This document shows, one piece after another, positions 10,867-19,288 of a stretch of 64,000 bases of DNA (positions are counted from its first letter, which is position 1; each line of letters begins with the position of its first letter). Under the pieces are notes generated by a model. That model did not search any database. It saw only the letters and a list, made by a program, of their open reading frames with translations, and was not told where the DNA came from. A program made the position numbers and the translations under genes. This stretch comes from Janthinobacterium sp. CG3 (lineage in GTDB: Bacteria; Pseudomonadota; Gammaproteobacteria; Burkholderiales; Burkholderiaceae_D): NCBI RefSeq assembly GCF_000344615.1, contig NZ_KB467824.1, positions 2,537,963 through 2,601,962 on the forward strand, in the 5' to 3' direction.

Positions 10867-12903
10867 TCAGTAGCTGCTCAAGGCCTTGGCGAACTTGATC
10901 AGCCAAAGCCGCCCCGGACGCTCGCGGTCGTCGCCGCGCGCGACCCGGATCGCGTTGGCGGCGTTGCAGCCGACCACGGTGCTGGTGACGATCACACCGT
11001 CGGCGCCGACCGTGCACTTGGTGACGTCGGCGCCGGCGACCTCGACGCCGGCGGCGTCGTACACCCGGGTCTTCATGCCGAAGTCGTTGTCGTTCGACAG
11101 CGCCAGCGTGGCGCCGTCGACCAGGGTCAAGCCCTCGGCCTTCTCGGCCATCCAGCCCAGCGCGTTCAAGTCCAGCAGCACGGTCTTCTTCAACGGTTTC
11201 ACGGCGGCCCAGCTGGCGCCGTTCACGGCCACGCCGCCCATGCTGCTCTTCTCCAGGTCCGAAGTGGCGGCGTTGAAAGCGGCGCCGGAAATGTCGGTCG
11301 CCTCGCCCAACTCCACCAGCATCAGCCTGTTAAACACCTTGCCGGACGGCGCCGCGCCCTGCTCGATGACGACGAATTTGCCGCCACCCAGCGCGACCAT
11401 GTCGCCCAGCTTGGCGTTGCCGGTGCGGCCGTCCTGGTAGTCGGCGCCGTCGAGCGGGTAGGCGTACATCTTGCTGGTGCTGCCGCTCAGCGGATCGAAT
11501 TCAATCCAGCGCGTGAAGCGGGCGAAGCGTTCTATCAGCTCGCTCGACTTGGTCGGCGCGTACTGCGCCTTGCCGTCGCTTAGCGGGCTTTGCAGGAAGG
11601 CGTGCAGCTTGTCGGTGCCGGTGTCGAGCGCCATGCCCTCGACGCCGCGGTTGGCGCGGCGCTTGGCGAAGATCGCCGGTAAGCCTTTGCCCGGCTCGTA
11701 CTTCGCCTGGATCACGCCGCTGGCCGGGTCGAGCTTGACGATGAAGGGACCGTATTCGTCCGACAGCCACAGCACATTGCGCTTCTTGTCGAACACGATG
11801 GCTTCCGGGTCGATGCCGCCGGCGTTGTAGACCGCCTTGCCGGCGGCGTCGAACTGCATCTTGTCGAATACCGGGACTTCTGCCGAATTGCCGACCGCGC
11901 CGGGCGGCACCGGCAGGCCCGACGCCTTGACCGCCGCCGAGACCCTGATCGGCGTGCTGGAGGCCAGCACCGCACCTTTTTTACCCAGTGTGATGACGCC
12001 GAACGACGGCGCGAAGCTCGGCGACGGGAAGAGTTTGCTGCCGCTACCGCCCTTGCCGCTCGGGTCGGGCAGGTTCGGGCCGTCGCCGTTCGGGCCGCGG
12101 TCGGTCAGGCCGTAGAACTCCAGGTCGCCGTTCGGCGCCGTGCCCTTGAACGCCAGGCCGGAGCCGTAGGACGGCAGGAAGCCGAGCGGGAACGCCTCTT
12201 TGACCTTGGCGTTGGCGCCCTCGTACGGCACGTAGAAGGCGCTGGCCGCCTGCACCTGGTAGCGCGTCACCGTGACGCTGACGCTGCCCAGCGCGCCGCT
12301 CTGCAGCGCCGTCTCGGCGACCGGCGCGCCGGCCTGCGAGGCCAGCGTGTCCTCGAAGTGTTCGCGCGCCAGCGCGCGGCGCTCGTCGTTGATGCCGCGT
12401 CCGGCGTACTTGCCGCCCAAGGCCGCCATGTGCGCGCCCAGCAGGGTATGGAAGCTGGCCGGCGCGGCGCCGAAGTCCAGGCTTTTACCCGCCAGTCCGG
12501 CCTTCACGTCGGCGCCGATCCTGATGCCGTTGGCCGGGTCGCCGTCCTCGTCGAGCAGTTGCAGCGCCAGCAGGCGATTCACCACCTTGTCGCTCTTGAC
12601 GTCGCCGCCGCCGGCCAGGTCGAGCGGGGTCAGGACGGCGCCGCATGCCGCGCTGCCGAGCGCCAGGCCGGCGACGCTGAAGGCGACCTTGTCGCCCGGC
12701 ACGCAGGCGAATTCGCCCTTGGCGTTGGTGCTGGCGGCGGCCGCGGCGCCGGCGGCGTACTCCAGCCCTTCGACGGCGCTGTCGAGAAAGACCCCGGTCA
12801 TGCTGGCCGGCGCTGGCGGCGGCTGCGTCGCGTCGCCGCCGCAGGCGCTCAGCGCCAGCCCGGCGGCGAACGTGGTCAGGGTCAAAGTGGTGTGCAGCTT
12901 CAT
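10867..12903 (-). CDS. Esterase-like-activity-of-phytase family lipoprotein
   Basis: The 678-residue protein starts with a lipoprotein signal (LALSACGG, lipobox Cys at about residue 21). An N-terminal segment of about 200 residues follows. It is of the kind found in Oxalobacteraceae surface proteins, with DGDPANGIRIGADV and similar. The C-terminal half is a phytase-like beta-propeller (PF13449): FYGLTDRGPNGDGPNLP, GIDPEAIVFDKKRNVLWLSD, RGVEGMALD and SNDNDFGMKTRVY. Members are exported and thought to be phosphodiesterases or phosphatases, but the reaction is not established. The ATG at 12903 is preceded by GAGG. The gene is monocistronic. Confidence 0.85.
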   Translation of the reverse strand: MKLHTTLTLTTFAAGLALSACGGDATQPPPAPASMTGVFLDSAVEGLEYAAGAAAAASTNAKGEFACVPGDKVAFSVAGLALGSAACGAVLTPLDLAGGGDVKSDKVVNRLLALQLLDEDGDPANGIRIGADVKAGLAGKSLDFGAAPASFHTLLGAHMAALGGKYAGRGINDERRALAREHFEDTLASQAGAPVAETALQSGALGSVSVTVTRYQVQAASAFYVPYEGANAKVKEAFPLGFLPSYGSGLAFKGTAPNGDLEFYGLTDRGPNGDGPNLPDPSGKGGSGSKLFPSPSFAPSFGVITLGKKGAVLASSTPIRVSAAVKASGLPVPPGAVGNSAEVPVFDKMQFDAAGKAVYNAGGIDPEAIVFDKKRNVLWLSDEYGPFIVKLDPASGVIQAKYEPGKGLPAIFAKRRANRGVEGMALDTGTDKLHAFLQSPLSDGKAQYAPTKSSELIERFARFTRWIEFDPLSGSTSKMYAYPLDGADYQDGRTGNAKLGDMVALGGGKFVVIEQGAAPSGKVFNRLMLVELGEATDISGAAFNAATSDLEKSSMGGVAVNGASWAAVKPLKKTVLLDLNALGWMAEKAEGLTLVDGATLALSNDNDFGMKTRVYDAAGVEVAGADVTKCTVGADGVIVTSTVVGCNAANAIRVARGDDRERPGRLWLIKFAKALSSY

Positions 12904-12995
12904 GCGGGCGTCCTCGTTGATGCTTCGATGATCAGAAGCGTCAACGATACACGGCGCGCGTGACCGCCGCGTGACAACGGCTGCGGCGCCCCGCC

Positions 12996-13907
12996 CTAGG
13001 CGCCGAAGCGGCCGTCGGCCTGGCGCCGGAATTCCTTCGGCGTAACGCCCTTCACTTGCAGGAAGCGCCGGTTGAAGTTGGCAACGTTGTGGAAACCGAC
13101 GTCGTAGCAGACGTTGGTGACGTACTGGTCGGTGTTCATCAGCAGCTGGCAGGCTTTGTTGATGCGGATGCGGCTGACGAAGTCGGTGAAGCTGTTGCCG
13201 GTGGTTTTGCGGAAGAAGCGCGAGAACTTGCTCAGCGACATGCCGAGCTGCTCGGCCAGCGCCTCGGCCGAAATCGGCTCGCGGTAGTTTTCGGTGATGT
13301 AGCTGAGCACGGCGTTGACCTTGGCCAGCGTGGCGTCGTCGTCGTAGGAGCGCATCGTCGCGCTCGACAGCAAGCGGTAGTTGCCGCTGCGCGCCAATTG
13401 GCACATGAACTGCACGAAGTGGCCGAAGCGCTCGGCCCCGGCGCTGCCGCGGATGCGCAGGAAGTGCTGCTCGGCCTGGGCGCCGATGTCGAGGAATTCA
13501 ATGCCGTAGGTCGAGCGCTCCAGCAACGGCAGCAGTTCGCGCAGCTCCGGAACCAGTTTGGCGGCCTGCTCCAGCGGGTCGTGGGCGAATTGCAGGATCA
13601 TGTCGCGCAGTACCACGCCCTCCTCCGGCACGCTGCTCGAAATCCAGTTGTGCGGCAGCCGCGGCCCGGTCAGCACCAGGTGGCCGGGCGAAAATTCGCC
13701 GATGTAATCGCCGACGAACAGCTTGCCGCTGGTCGAGACGATCAAGTGCAGCTCGTATTCGTCGTGGCAGTGCCAGCGCACGCGCGGACTCGGGTAGCCG
13801 TGTTCGAGGTAGTTGATGATGCCGTCGTAGTTCTCGCGTTCGATTTCCGGCGACTTCGGTGCGCAGCGGTGCGCTTCCAGGCTGCGTGTCCGCGGCAAAA
13901 TGTCCAT
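12996..13907 (-). CDS. AraC-family regulator with cupin sensor domain, MtlR-like paralogue 1
   Basis: The 303-residue protein has an N-terminal cupin (VRWHCHDEYELHLIVSTSG, PGHLVLTGPRLPHNW) and a C-terminal AraC DNA-binding domain (ISAEALAEQLGMSLSKFSRF, CYDVGFHNVANFNRRF). It is clearly paralogous to the protein at 19289-20206; many stretches match, for example SFTDFV and NVANFNRRFL. Cupin AraC proteins of this type include Pseudomonas MtlR, activator of mannitol operons. The ATG at 13907 was chosen because the cupin alignment with the paralogue starts shortly after it. It lies downstream of the transketolase-transaldolase pair on the same strand, about 260 bases away. It may control that pair or the polyol operon (inference). 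Confidence 0.88.
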   Translation of the reverse strand: MDILPRTRSLEAHRCAPKSPEIERENYDGIINYLEHGYPSPRVRWHCHDEYELHLIVSTSGKLFVGDYIGEFSPGHLVLTGPRLPHNWISSSVPEEGVVLRDMILQFAHDPLEQAAKLVPELRELLPLLERSTYGIEFLDIGAQAEQHFLRIRGSAGAERFGHFVQFMCQLARSGNYRLLSSATMRSYDDDATLAKVNAVLSYITENYREPISAEALAEQLGMSLSKFSRFFRKTTGNSFTDFVSRIRINKACQLLMNTDQYVTNVCYDVGFHNVANFNRRFLQVKGVTPKEFRRQADGRFGA

Positions 13908-13972
13908 GCTGTCATCCCCGTTTTCGTGTGGCGTGCTGCCAGTGCGCCGGTGCGCCACCGGCCAAGCCATCC

Positions 13973-14004
13973 GTAGGTCGGATTAGCGTAGCGTAATCCG
14001 ACAT
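13973..14004. repeat. Palindromic intergenic repeat, family A copy 3 (half unit)
   Basis: GTCGGATTA and TAATCCGAC form a perfect stem around GCGTAGCG. It is a single hairpin rather than the two-hairpin unit. It lies between the cupin AraC gene and the transaldolase gene. Confidence 0.75.
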
Positions 14005-14171
14005 GCCGGCGTCACGCTAACGGGCGACGGAGCGGTATCATCCACTGTGGCCCAGTTTGCCCGAAATAGCGAGTTCTTCGACCCGTTTCCGTCGTCGCTG
14101 ATGCTTTTTTGCAGCACTTTGACAATTTACTCCTTTTCCGGCGTTATTTTTAATACCTCCAAGCCAGCTTC

Positions 14172-15122
14172 CTATACTTTTTTGCAGGCGCCGATACGCT
14201 CGCCTATCATCCGCTCCAGCAGCGCCGAATCGACGCAGAAGCCGCGGATGCCCTCGGCCAGCTTTTCGCTGGCCATGGCGTCGTCGTTGAGCATCAGGCG
14301 GAAGGCCGACTCGTTCAACGCCAGCCGGGTCTGCGCCGGCACCGCGTCCGCCGCGCCCAGGCGGCGCGCCAGCGGCGCCTCGCTGGCGGCCAGTTGCGCC
14401 AGCAGCTCCGGGCTGATGGTCAGCAGGTCGCACCCGGCCAGCTCGGCGATCTGCGCGGTGCCGCGGAAGCTCGCGCCCATCACCTCGGTGCGGTGGCCGA
14501 ACTGCCGGTAGTACGCGTGGATGCGCCGCACCGACTGCACGCCGGGGTCGTCGGCGCCGCTGCCAACCACCCCGCCGGCCTTCTTGTGCCAGTCGAGGAT
14601 GCGGCCGACGAAGGGCGAGATCAGGCGCGCGCCGGCGTCGGCGCAGCAGGCCGCCTGCGCCAGCGAAAACAGCAGCGTCATGTTGCAGTGGATGCCCTCG
14701 CGCTCCAGCACGCGCGCCGCCTCGATGCCCTCCCAGGTCGAGGCGATCTTGATCAGCACGCGCTCGCGCGCCACCCCGGCCGCCTGGTACAGCGCGATCA
14801 GCGCGCGCCCGCGCGCCACCGTCGTCGCCGTGTCGAAAGACAGGCGGGCGTCGGTTTCGGTCGAGACCCGGCCCGGCACCAGTTTCAGGATCTCCAGCCC
14901 GAAGGCCACCAGCAGCCGGTCGGCGACCGCGTCGACGCCTTCGCCGCCGTGGTCGCGCACGGCCCGCTCCAGCAGCGGCCGGTATTCATCCATCCGCACC
15001 GCCTTCAGGATCAGCGAGGGGTTGGTGGTGGCGTCCCGCGGCGCGAACGCCTTGATGCTTTGGAAGTCGCCGGTGTCGGCGACCACGGTGCTGTACTGCT
15101 TCAGTTGTTCAAGTTGGTTCAT
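14172..15122 (-). CDS. tal: Transaldolase
   Basis: The 316-residue protein matches the TalB-type transaldolases (about 317 residues). The Schiff-base lysine lies in [19 protein letters not shown], the catalytic Asp in VVADTGDF near residue 17, and ATTNPSLIL and [12 protein letters not shown] are family hallmarks. It transfers a dihydroxyacetone unit between sedoheptulose-7-phosphate and glyceraldehyde-3-phosphate in the non-oxidative pentose phosphate pathway. It starts three bases after the transketolase stop, so the two are co-transcribed. Placed near the polyol operon, it probably handles xylulose-5-phosphate from polyols, as an extra copy or the main one. Confidence 0.95.
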   Translation of the reverse strand: MNQLEQLKQYSTVVADTGDFQSIKAFAPRDATTNPSLILKAVRMDEYRPLLERAVRDHGGEGVDAVADRLLVAFGLEILKLVPGRVSTETDARLSFDTATTVARGRALIALYQAAGVARERVLIKIASTWEGIEAARVLEREGIHCNMTLLFSLAQAACCADAGARLISPFVGRILDWHKKAGGVVGSGADDPGVQSVRRIHAYYRQFGHRTEVMGASFRGTAQIAELAGCDLLTISPELLAQLAASEAPLARRLGAADAVPAQTRLALNESAFRLMLNDDAMASEKLAEGIRGFCVDSALLERMIGERIGACKKV

Positions 15123-15125
15123 GGT

Positions 15126-17129
15126 TTATTCGCAGGGTTGCTCGATCAGGGCGCGCACGGCGGCGCAGACGGCCTCGACGGTCAGGCCGAAATGCAGGTA
15201 CAGGGCGGCGGCCGGGCCGGATTCGCCGAAGGTGTCGATACCCACCACGGCGCCGCGCAGGCCGACGTATTTGCGCCAGTAGTCGCCCAGGCCGGCTTCG
15301 ACGGCGACGCGCGGCGTGCGCCGCGGCAGCACGGCGTCGCGGTAGGCGGCGTCCTGGCGGTCGAAGTTGTACGGCGACGGCATCGACACCAGCCGCACGT
15401 GGACACCTTCCAGCGCCAGCGCGCGCCGCGCCCGCATCGCCAGCTCGACCTCGGAGCCGGTGGCGATCAGCACCGCCGCCAGCGCGCCGCCCTCGGCCGC
15501 CAGCACGTAGGCGCCGCGGCGGATGTCGGCCAGTTGCTGCGCGCTCTTCGGCAAATACGGCAGGGTCTGGCGGCAGAACACCAGGCAGCTCGGCGTGCCG
15601 CGGTGCTGCAGCGCCACCTGCCACGCCACCAGCGCCTCGGCCGTGTCGGCCGGGCGCCACACGTCCATGTTCGGGATCATGCGCAGCGTCGCGGTCTGCT
15701 CCACCGGCTGGTGGGTCGGGCCGTCCTCGCCCAGGCCGATGGAATCGTGGGTGAACACGAAAATCGGATTGATGCGCATCAGCGCCGCCATCCGCAGCGC
15801 GTTGCGAGCGTACTCCGAGAACATCAGGAAGGTGCCGCCGAACGGGCGCAGGCCGCCGTACAGCGCCAGCCCGTTGATGATGGCGGCCATGCCGAACTCG
15901 CGCACGCCATAGTAGATGTAGTTGCCGCCGCCGGCCGCCGAGACCGCGCGCGCGGCCGGCCACAGCGTCAGGTTGGAGCTGGCCAGGTCGGCCGAGCCGC
16001 CCACCAGCTCGGGCAGTTGCGCGGCCATGAGGCCGATGGCGTTCTGGCTGGCCTTGCGGGTGGCGATGGTTTCGGCTTTCGCGTCCAAGGCCGCCAGCGC
16101 GGCGGCCAGTTGCGGCGCGAAGTCGGCCGGCAGCTCGCCGGCGCGGCGGCGCAGGAACTCGGCCGCCAGATGCGGGTGCGCCCTCCGGTAGCCGGCGAAG
16201 CTGGCCTCCCAGTCGCGCTCCAGCGCGGCGCCGCGCTCGCGCCCGTCCCAGGCCGCGTAAATCTCGGCCGGAATCTCGAACGGCGCGTGCGGCCAGCCCA
16301 GCGCGGCGCGCGCCGCCGCCACCTCGGCGGCGCCCAGCGGCGCGCCATGCGACTCGTGGCTGCCCTGCTTGTGCGGCGCGCCCTTGCCGATCACGGTTTT
16401 ACAGCAGATCAGGGTCGGCCGCCCCTGGTCGACGCGCGCGGCGTCGATGGCGGCGCCCAGCGCCGCGTGGTCGTGGCCGTCGACGTCGCGCAACACGCGC
16501 CAACCGTAGGCTTCAAAGCGGCGCGGCGTGTCGTCGGTGAACCAGCCGCCGACCTCGCCGTCGATCGAGATGCCGTTATCGTCGTAGAACACGACCAGCT
16601 TGCCCAGCCCCAGCGTGCCGGCCAGCGAACAGGCCTCGTGCGAAATGCCCTCCATCAGGCAGCCGTCGCCGACGAAGGCGTAGGTGTGGTGGTCGACCAG
16701 CTCGAAGCCGGGCCGGTTGAATTCGGCGCCCATCATTTTTTCCGCCAGCGCCAGGCCGACCGCGTTGGCCAAGCCTTGCCCGAGCGGGCCGGTGGTGGTT
16801 TCCACGCCCGGCGTGTAGCCGTATTCCGGGTGGCCGGGGGTTTTGCTGTGCAACTGGCGGAACTGCTTCAGGTCGTCTATCGTCAGCGCGTAGCCGCTCA
16901 GGTGCAGCAGCGCGTACAGCAGCATCGAACCATGGCCGTTGGACAGCACGAAGCGGTCGCGGTTGGCCCATTGCGGATTGGCGGGATTGTGGCGCAGGCG
17001 GCGCTGCCACAGCGCCAGCGCGATGTCGGCCATACCCATCGGCATGCCGGGGTGGCCGGAATTGGCTTGCTGTACCGCGTCCATCGCCAGCGCGCGGATG
17101 GCGTTGGCAAGGTCTTGTTGCTTGGGCAT
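15126..17129 (-). CDS. tkt: Transketolase
   Basis: The 667-residue protein has the normal size and motifs: an N-terminal thiamine pyrophosphate domain ([19 protein letters not shown], then [13 protein letters not shown] with [10 protein letters not shown]), a central pyrimidine-binding domain and a C-terminal domain. It moves a two-carbon unit from xylulose-5-phosphate to aldose phosphates. The ATG at 17129, giving MPKQQDL, has GAAAGAG before it; an in-frame extension to 17165 adds 12 unconserved residues. It is the first gene of the tkt-tal operon. One AGTATC motif, shared with the polyol promoters, lies about 100 bases upstream. Confidence 0.95.
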   Translation of the reverse strand: MPKQQDLANAIRALAMDAVQQANSGHPGMPMGMADIALALWQRRLRHNPANPQWANRDRFVLSNGHGSMLLYALLHLSGYALTIDDLKQFRQLHSKTPGHPEYGYTPGVETTTGPLGQGLANAVGLALAEKMMGAEFNRPGFELVDHHTYAFVGDGCLMEGISHEACSLAGTLGLGKLVVFYDDNGISIDGEVGGWFTDDTPRRFEAYGWRVLRDVDGHDHAALGAAIDAARVDQGRPTLICCKTVIGKGAPHKQGSHESHGAPLGAAEVAAARAALGWPHAPFEIPAEIYAAWDGRERGAALERDWEASFAGYRRAHPHLAAEFLRRRAGELPADFAPQLAAALAALDAKAETIATRKASQNAIGLMAAQLPELVGGSADLASSNLTLWPAARAVSAAGGGNYIYYGVREFGMAAIINGLALYGGLRPFGGTFLMFSEYARNALRMAALMRINPIFVFTHDSIGLGEDGPTHQPVEQTATLRMIPNMDVWRPADTAEALVAWQVALQHRGTPSCLVFCRQTLPYLPKSAQQLADIRRGAYVLAAEGGALAAVLIATGSEVELAMRARRALALEGVHVRLVSMPSPYNFDRQDAAYRDAVLPRRTPRVAVEAGLGDYWRKYVGLRGAVVGIDTFGESGPAAALYLHFGLTVEAVCAAVRALIEQPCE

Positions 17130-17456
17130 GGCGGTCTCTTTCGCGCGGAAGGGGGCGGCGCGCAAAACCGCGCCGTGGCCCTATCTTGCGGCAAGCGCGC
17201 GCTTGAAACCACGTCAAAAAAGACCCAAAACCGATACTATTCCGCGCCCGGTGAACTGCTTTTCGTAGGTCGGGTTAGCGCGCAACGCGCGCTTAACCCG
17301 ACAATGTTGGCTTGGCGGGACAATAGGACGCGTGCGTGGCGGCGCATTGTCGAAAGGCTGGCTGCTGAAATCGCAGGAAAACATAACACCTCACGATCTG
17401 CGGTTTGACCGGCGCGGAGCGACGTAATAATCGCAAACAGGCGGTGGCCAAATCCG
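17130..17456. other. Intergenic region upstream of tkt
   Basis: It contains a family A repeat (17265-17310) and a single GATACT (17233-17238; AGTATC in the tkt reading direction). On the minus strand TTGACG at 17217-17212 could be a -35, but no -10 sits at normal spacing. No gene is supported here. The sequence right of 17320 is less GC-rich and begins the accessory islet. Confidence 0.4.
17265..17310. repeat. Palindromic intergenic repeat, family A copy 4
   Basis: CGGGTTAGCGCGC and GCGCGCTTAACCCG pair around AAC. ACAATGTTGG then follows, as in other copies. It sits at the boundary between the tkt operon and the accessory islet. Confidence 0.75.
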
Positions 17457-17834
17457 CTAACAACTTACGGTCGGGATGCTTTCGCCAGTTCGGAGATCGA
17501 CCCCGATCCAGCATCGGTAGTCCTTTCCATTCCCATCCGGGCTGTAGGTGCACTGGACCCCTCCCTTGCGGCGATCCCGGTCGCCCTTGTCTTGGCTACA
17601 CGCTGGATGGAGATCCGGGCCAATTGAATCGAATATCTCTTTCGCAGGCAGGCCTTCAATCGCCATAGCCAGCTTGCGGTCGGCCGCCGTTGGTGCTTCA
17701 CGCCCCGCCAATTGCTGGCCGGAGAAGATCGCGTACTTTGCATGAAACGGTTTCCACGCACCGGACGACTCAGCGCCATAGGCCAACGAGAGCAGCGCGG
17801 ACGCCCCAACAACCAACCCTATCAGCATTCGCAT
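17457..17834 (-). CDS. Exported Cys-containing small protein, possible immunity protein
   Basis: The 125-residue protein has a signal peptide of about 20 residues ending LAYGA. The mature domain has four cysteines (HPACSQ, VQCTY, YRCWI and a C-terminal Cys) that may form two disulfides in the periplasm. I do not recognise a named family. GAGAGG precedes the ATG. It starts one base after the stop of a broken open frame with an Hcp-like piece and a metallopeptidase-like end. This tight pairing and the export signal are typical of immunity genes that follow peptidoglycan-targeting type VI effectors, but that function is inferred from context only. Confidence 0.65.
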   Translation of the reverse strand: MRMLIGLVVGASALLSLAYGAESSGAWKPFHAKYAIFSGQQLAGREAPTAADRKLAMAIEGLPAKEIFDSIGPDLHPACSQDKGDRDRRKGGVQCTYSPDGNGKDYRCWIGVDLRTGESIPTVSC

Positions 17835-17835
17835 A

Positions 17836-18110
17836 TCAACCTCTCAGCGCCATGTGGAAATGATCATCATGGTGAATCATCTTGGTGACGAACGGGATGT
17901 CGGGTCCATTGAAGTAGACCTTGATGACTGGGGCATAAATGCAGTGCCCTGACCGTCGGCGCGCATGAATTCGAGCTTTGCCTTCGGGATGGTGCGGCCC
18001 ATCGAACATGCTTGCATCAGGACCGGCGAGGACATGTCCGCGAGCTTGGTGAACGAAAGGGTCCGGTGCTCGCACCGCTCGGTCGTGTCAGTGGGCCAAT
18101 TAAGGCTTGT
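17836..18110 (-). pseudogene. Remnant of an Hcp-peptidase fusion effector, frameshifted
   Basis: Reading the minus strand from about 18090, one frame gives LSFTKLADMSSPVLMQACSM and then PKAKLEFMRADGQG. This resembles the middle of Hcp, the type VI secretion tube protein. Near 17945 that frame stops matching. The -1-related frame takes over and gives VIKVYFNGPDIPFVTK and HHDDHFHMALRG before a TGA at 17836. HxDHFHxxLR is the C-terminal zinc-site signature of M15/M74-type peptidoglycan peptidases. The Hcp N-terminus and most of the peptidase are missing, so a deletion has probably fused two ends. It directly precedes a gene for an exported small protein. The resemblance is by eye and needs a profile search. 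Confidence 0.5.
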
Positions 18111-18735
18111 TGACGGCAGGGGCGGTCGGCTGGGTGACAACAGGGGCAGGTGGTTCAGCGGCCACTGGTGCATTGAACAGCCTTTCCATGTTGGCGTTAA
18201 ATTTCGCCAACGCTTGAAAGCCGCCAAAAACCGCTCCAATGACAAAGATGGTCAGAATGTTGACGCCTAAATTTCCGACGACGTCGCCCGCCCAAGCACC
18301 TAGGCCCTTTTTGCTCTTCAGTTCGGCGAGCACAGCCGACACATTCTGGTTTAGAACGCTTTCCCGTATCTCGTCTTCGAAGTCCTGCACCCGTTTGGCC
18401 ACTCCAGCGTTGAGGAACGCCTCAGCGAGCTGCTCTGCCTGTGCACGATACGTCTCGATCTTCGCAGGCAGGCAGGTCTGCGTGTGGAAGACTTTCAGTT
18501 CATCGGGTGTGGGGACACGCGCATGGGTGGAAAAGGTGGCTTCAATGAAAGCAATCTTGTCCCGTTTGTATAGAACATAGGCAATCGCTCCGACGGCATC
18601 GTCGGGATCTTTCACCAGTTCCTTGTAGATCCAGTTATAAGGTGAAGCCGACGACGGCGCTCCGTCAGATGAAGGAGCGCCGGGTACAACAGGTACCGGA
18701 GCGCTTGGCGCAGGGGGGACCGGTTGCGCTATCAA
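18100..18735 (-). CDS. Unknown membrane protein, separated from its upstream frame by one stop codon
   Basis: The 211-residue frame has a Pro/Ala-rich start, a charged helical middle (about residues 35-150, for example ELVKDPDDAVGAIAYVLYKR) and one strong membrane segment (VNILTIFVIGAVFGGFQAL, about 165-185). A Pro-rich tail follows. The only possible start is a TTG at 18735, placed directly after the TAA that ends the 63-codon gene upstream and in the same frame. Either the downstream part is reached by reinitiation or readthrough, or the TAA is a nonsense mutation in one protein of about 275 residues. Base composition is lower in GC than the flanking metabolic genes. No function can be assigned. 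Confidence 0.55.
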   Translation of the reverse strand: MIAQPVPPAPSAPVPVVPGAPSSDGAPSSASPYNWIYKELVKDPDDAVGAIAYVLYKRDKIAFIEATFSTHARVPTPDELKVFHTQTCLPAKIETYRAQAEQLAEAFLNAGVAKRVQDFEDEIRESVLNQNVSAVLAELKSKKGLGAWAGDVVGNLGVNILTIFVIGAVFGGFQALAKFNANMERLFNAPVAAEPPAPVVTQPTAPAVNKP

Positions 18736-18927
18736 TTACGTTCCATTTACCAAGCGGCGCGCTTCGGCGAAAGCACGATTAATCTCGTCGCGGCTGAAGC
18801 GCGACTGGCGGAGAAGTCGGGTTGCGGCCGGCGACAGACCGACTGGCACCTTGTCCTTGCGGGCAATGAGGTCGTTGTTTGCCTGGCGCACGTCATCGCA
18901 CGTGAAACGCTTCAAGACTTGCTTCAT
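18736..18927 (-). CDS. Small protein, possibly the N-terminal part of the next frame
   Basis: The 63-residue protein (MKQVLKRFTCDDVRQAN at the start) is charged and helical with no known domain. GGGGTGAAAT precedes the ATG at 18927, a good ribosome site. Its TAA stop is immediately followed, in frame, by the membrane-protein frame at 18735. This arrangement suggests that the two were, or still are, one coding unit. Confidence 0.55.
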   Translation of the reverse strand: MKQVLKRFTCDDVRQANNDLIARKDKVPVGLSPAATRLLRQSRFSRDEINRAFAEARRLVNGT

Positions 18928-19288
18928 ATTTCACCCCATCATTGAGTCACTTGATATCATTGTACCCGAACTGACTTACGGCCTTGTACCCGATGCTGAT
19001 CTCGACTGCGCATGGGCGGGGACGCCCATGCCGCATATGTGAAAGTGCTTCAATCGCTTGCAAAACAGTAATATTTTGCGCTCCCGGCAGCCGCAGGTAT
19101 TGTTTCAAGCCAATGAGATACAAGTCGGCGCGGCTGAATGCAGGTCTATTTGCAGTTATCTCCGGTTTTGATCTCCGGCAGTTGCACCGATTGCTGGCTG
19201 AAAAAGCGCTGAATGCAGGTCGGCGCACCCTCAAACGCAGGTCGCTACATCTATCCGGTGTTTTGAACGATCCACAAAAGCCACGTCG
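18928..19288. other. Intergenic stretch at the right end of the accessory islet
   Basis: No gene is supported in these 361 bases. A 95-codon open frame on the minus strand (18947-19234) shows no family features and has poor codon use for this genome. Composition is AT-richer than in the neighbouring metabolic genes. The promoter for the 63-residue gene should lie at the left end. Confidence 0.4.

Noticed and set aside
13056-13976. 306-codon plus-strand frame opposite the first cupin AraC gene
   Set aside because: Antisense shadow; the minus-strand protein has full AraC motifs and a close paralogue.
18947-19234. 95-codon minus-strand frame in the accessory islet
   Set aside because: No family motif, poor codon use and no ribosome site; more likely non-coding.
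17457-19288. Accessory islet considered as an integrated prophage or integron
   Set aside because: No integrase, attachment repeats or phage structural genes are visible; only composition and orphan genes mark it as foreign.
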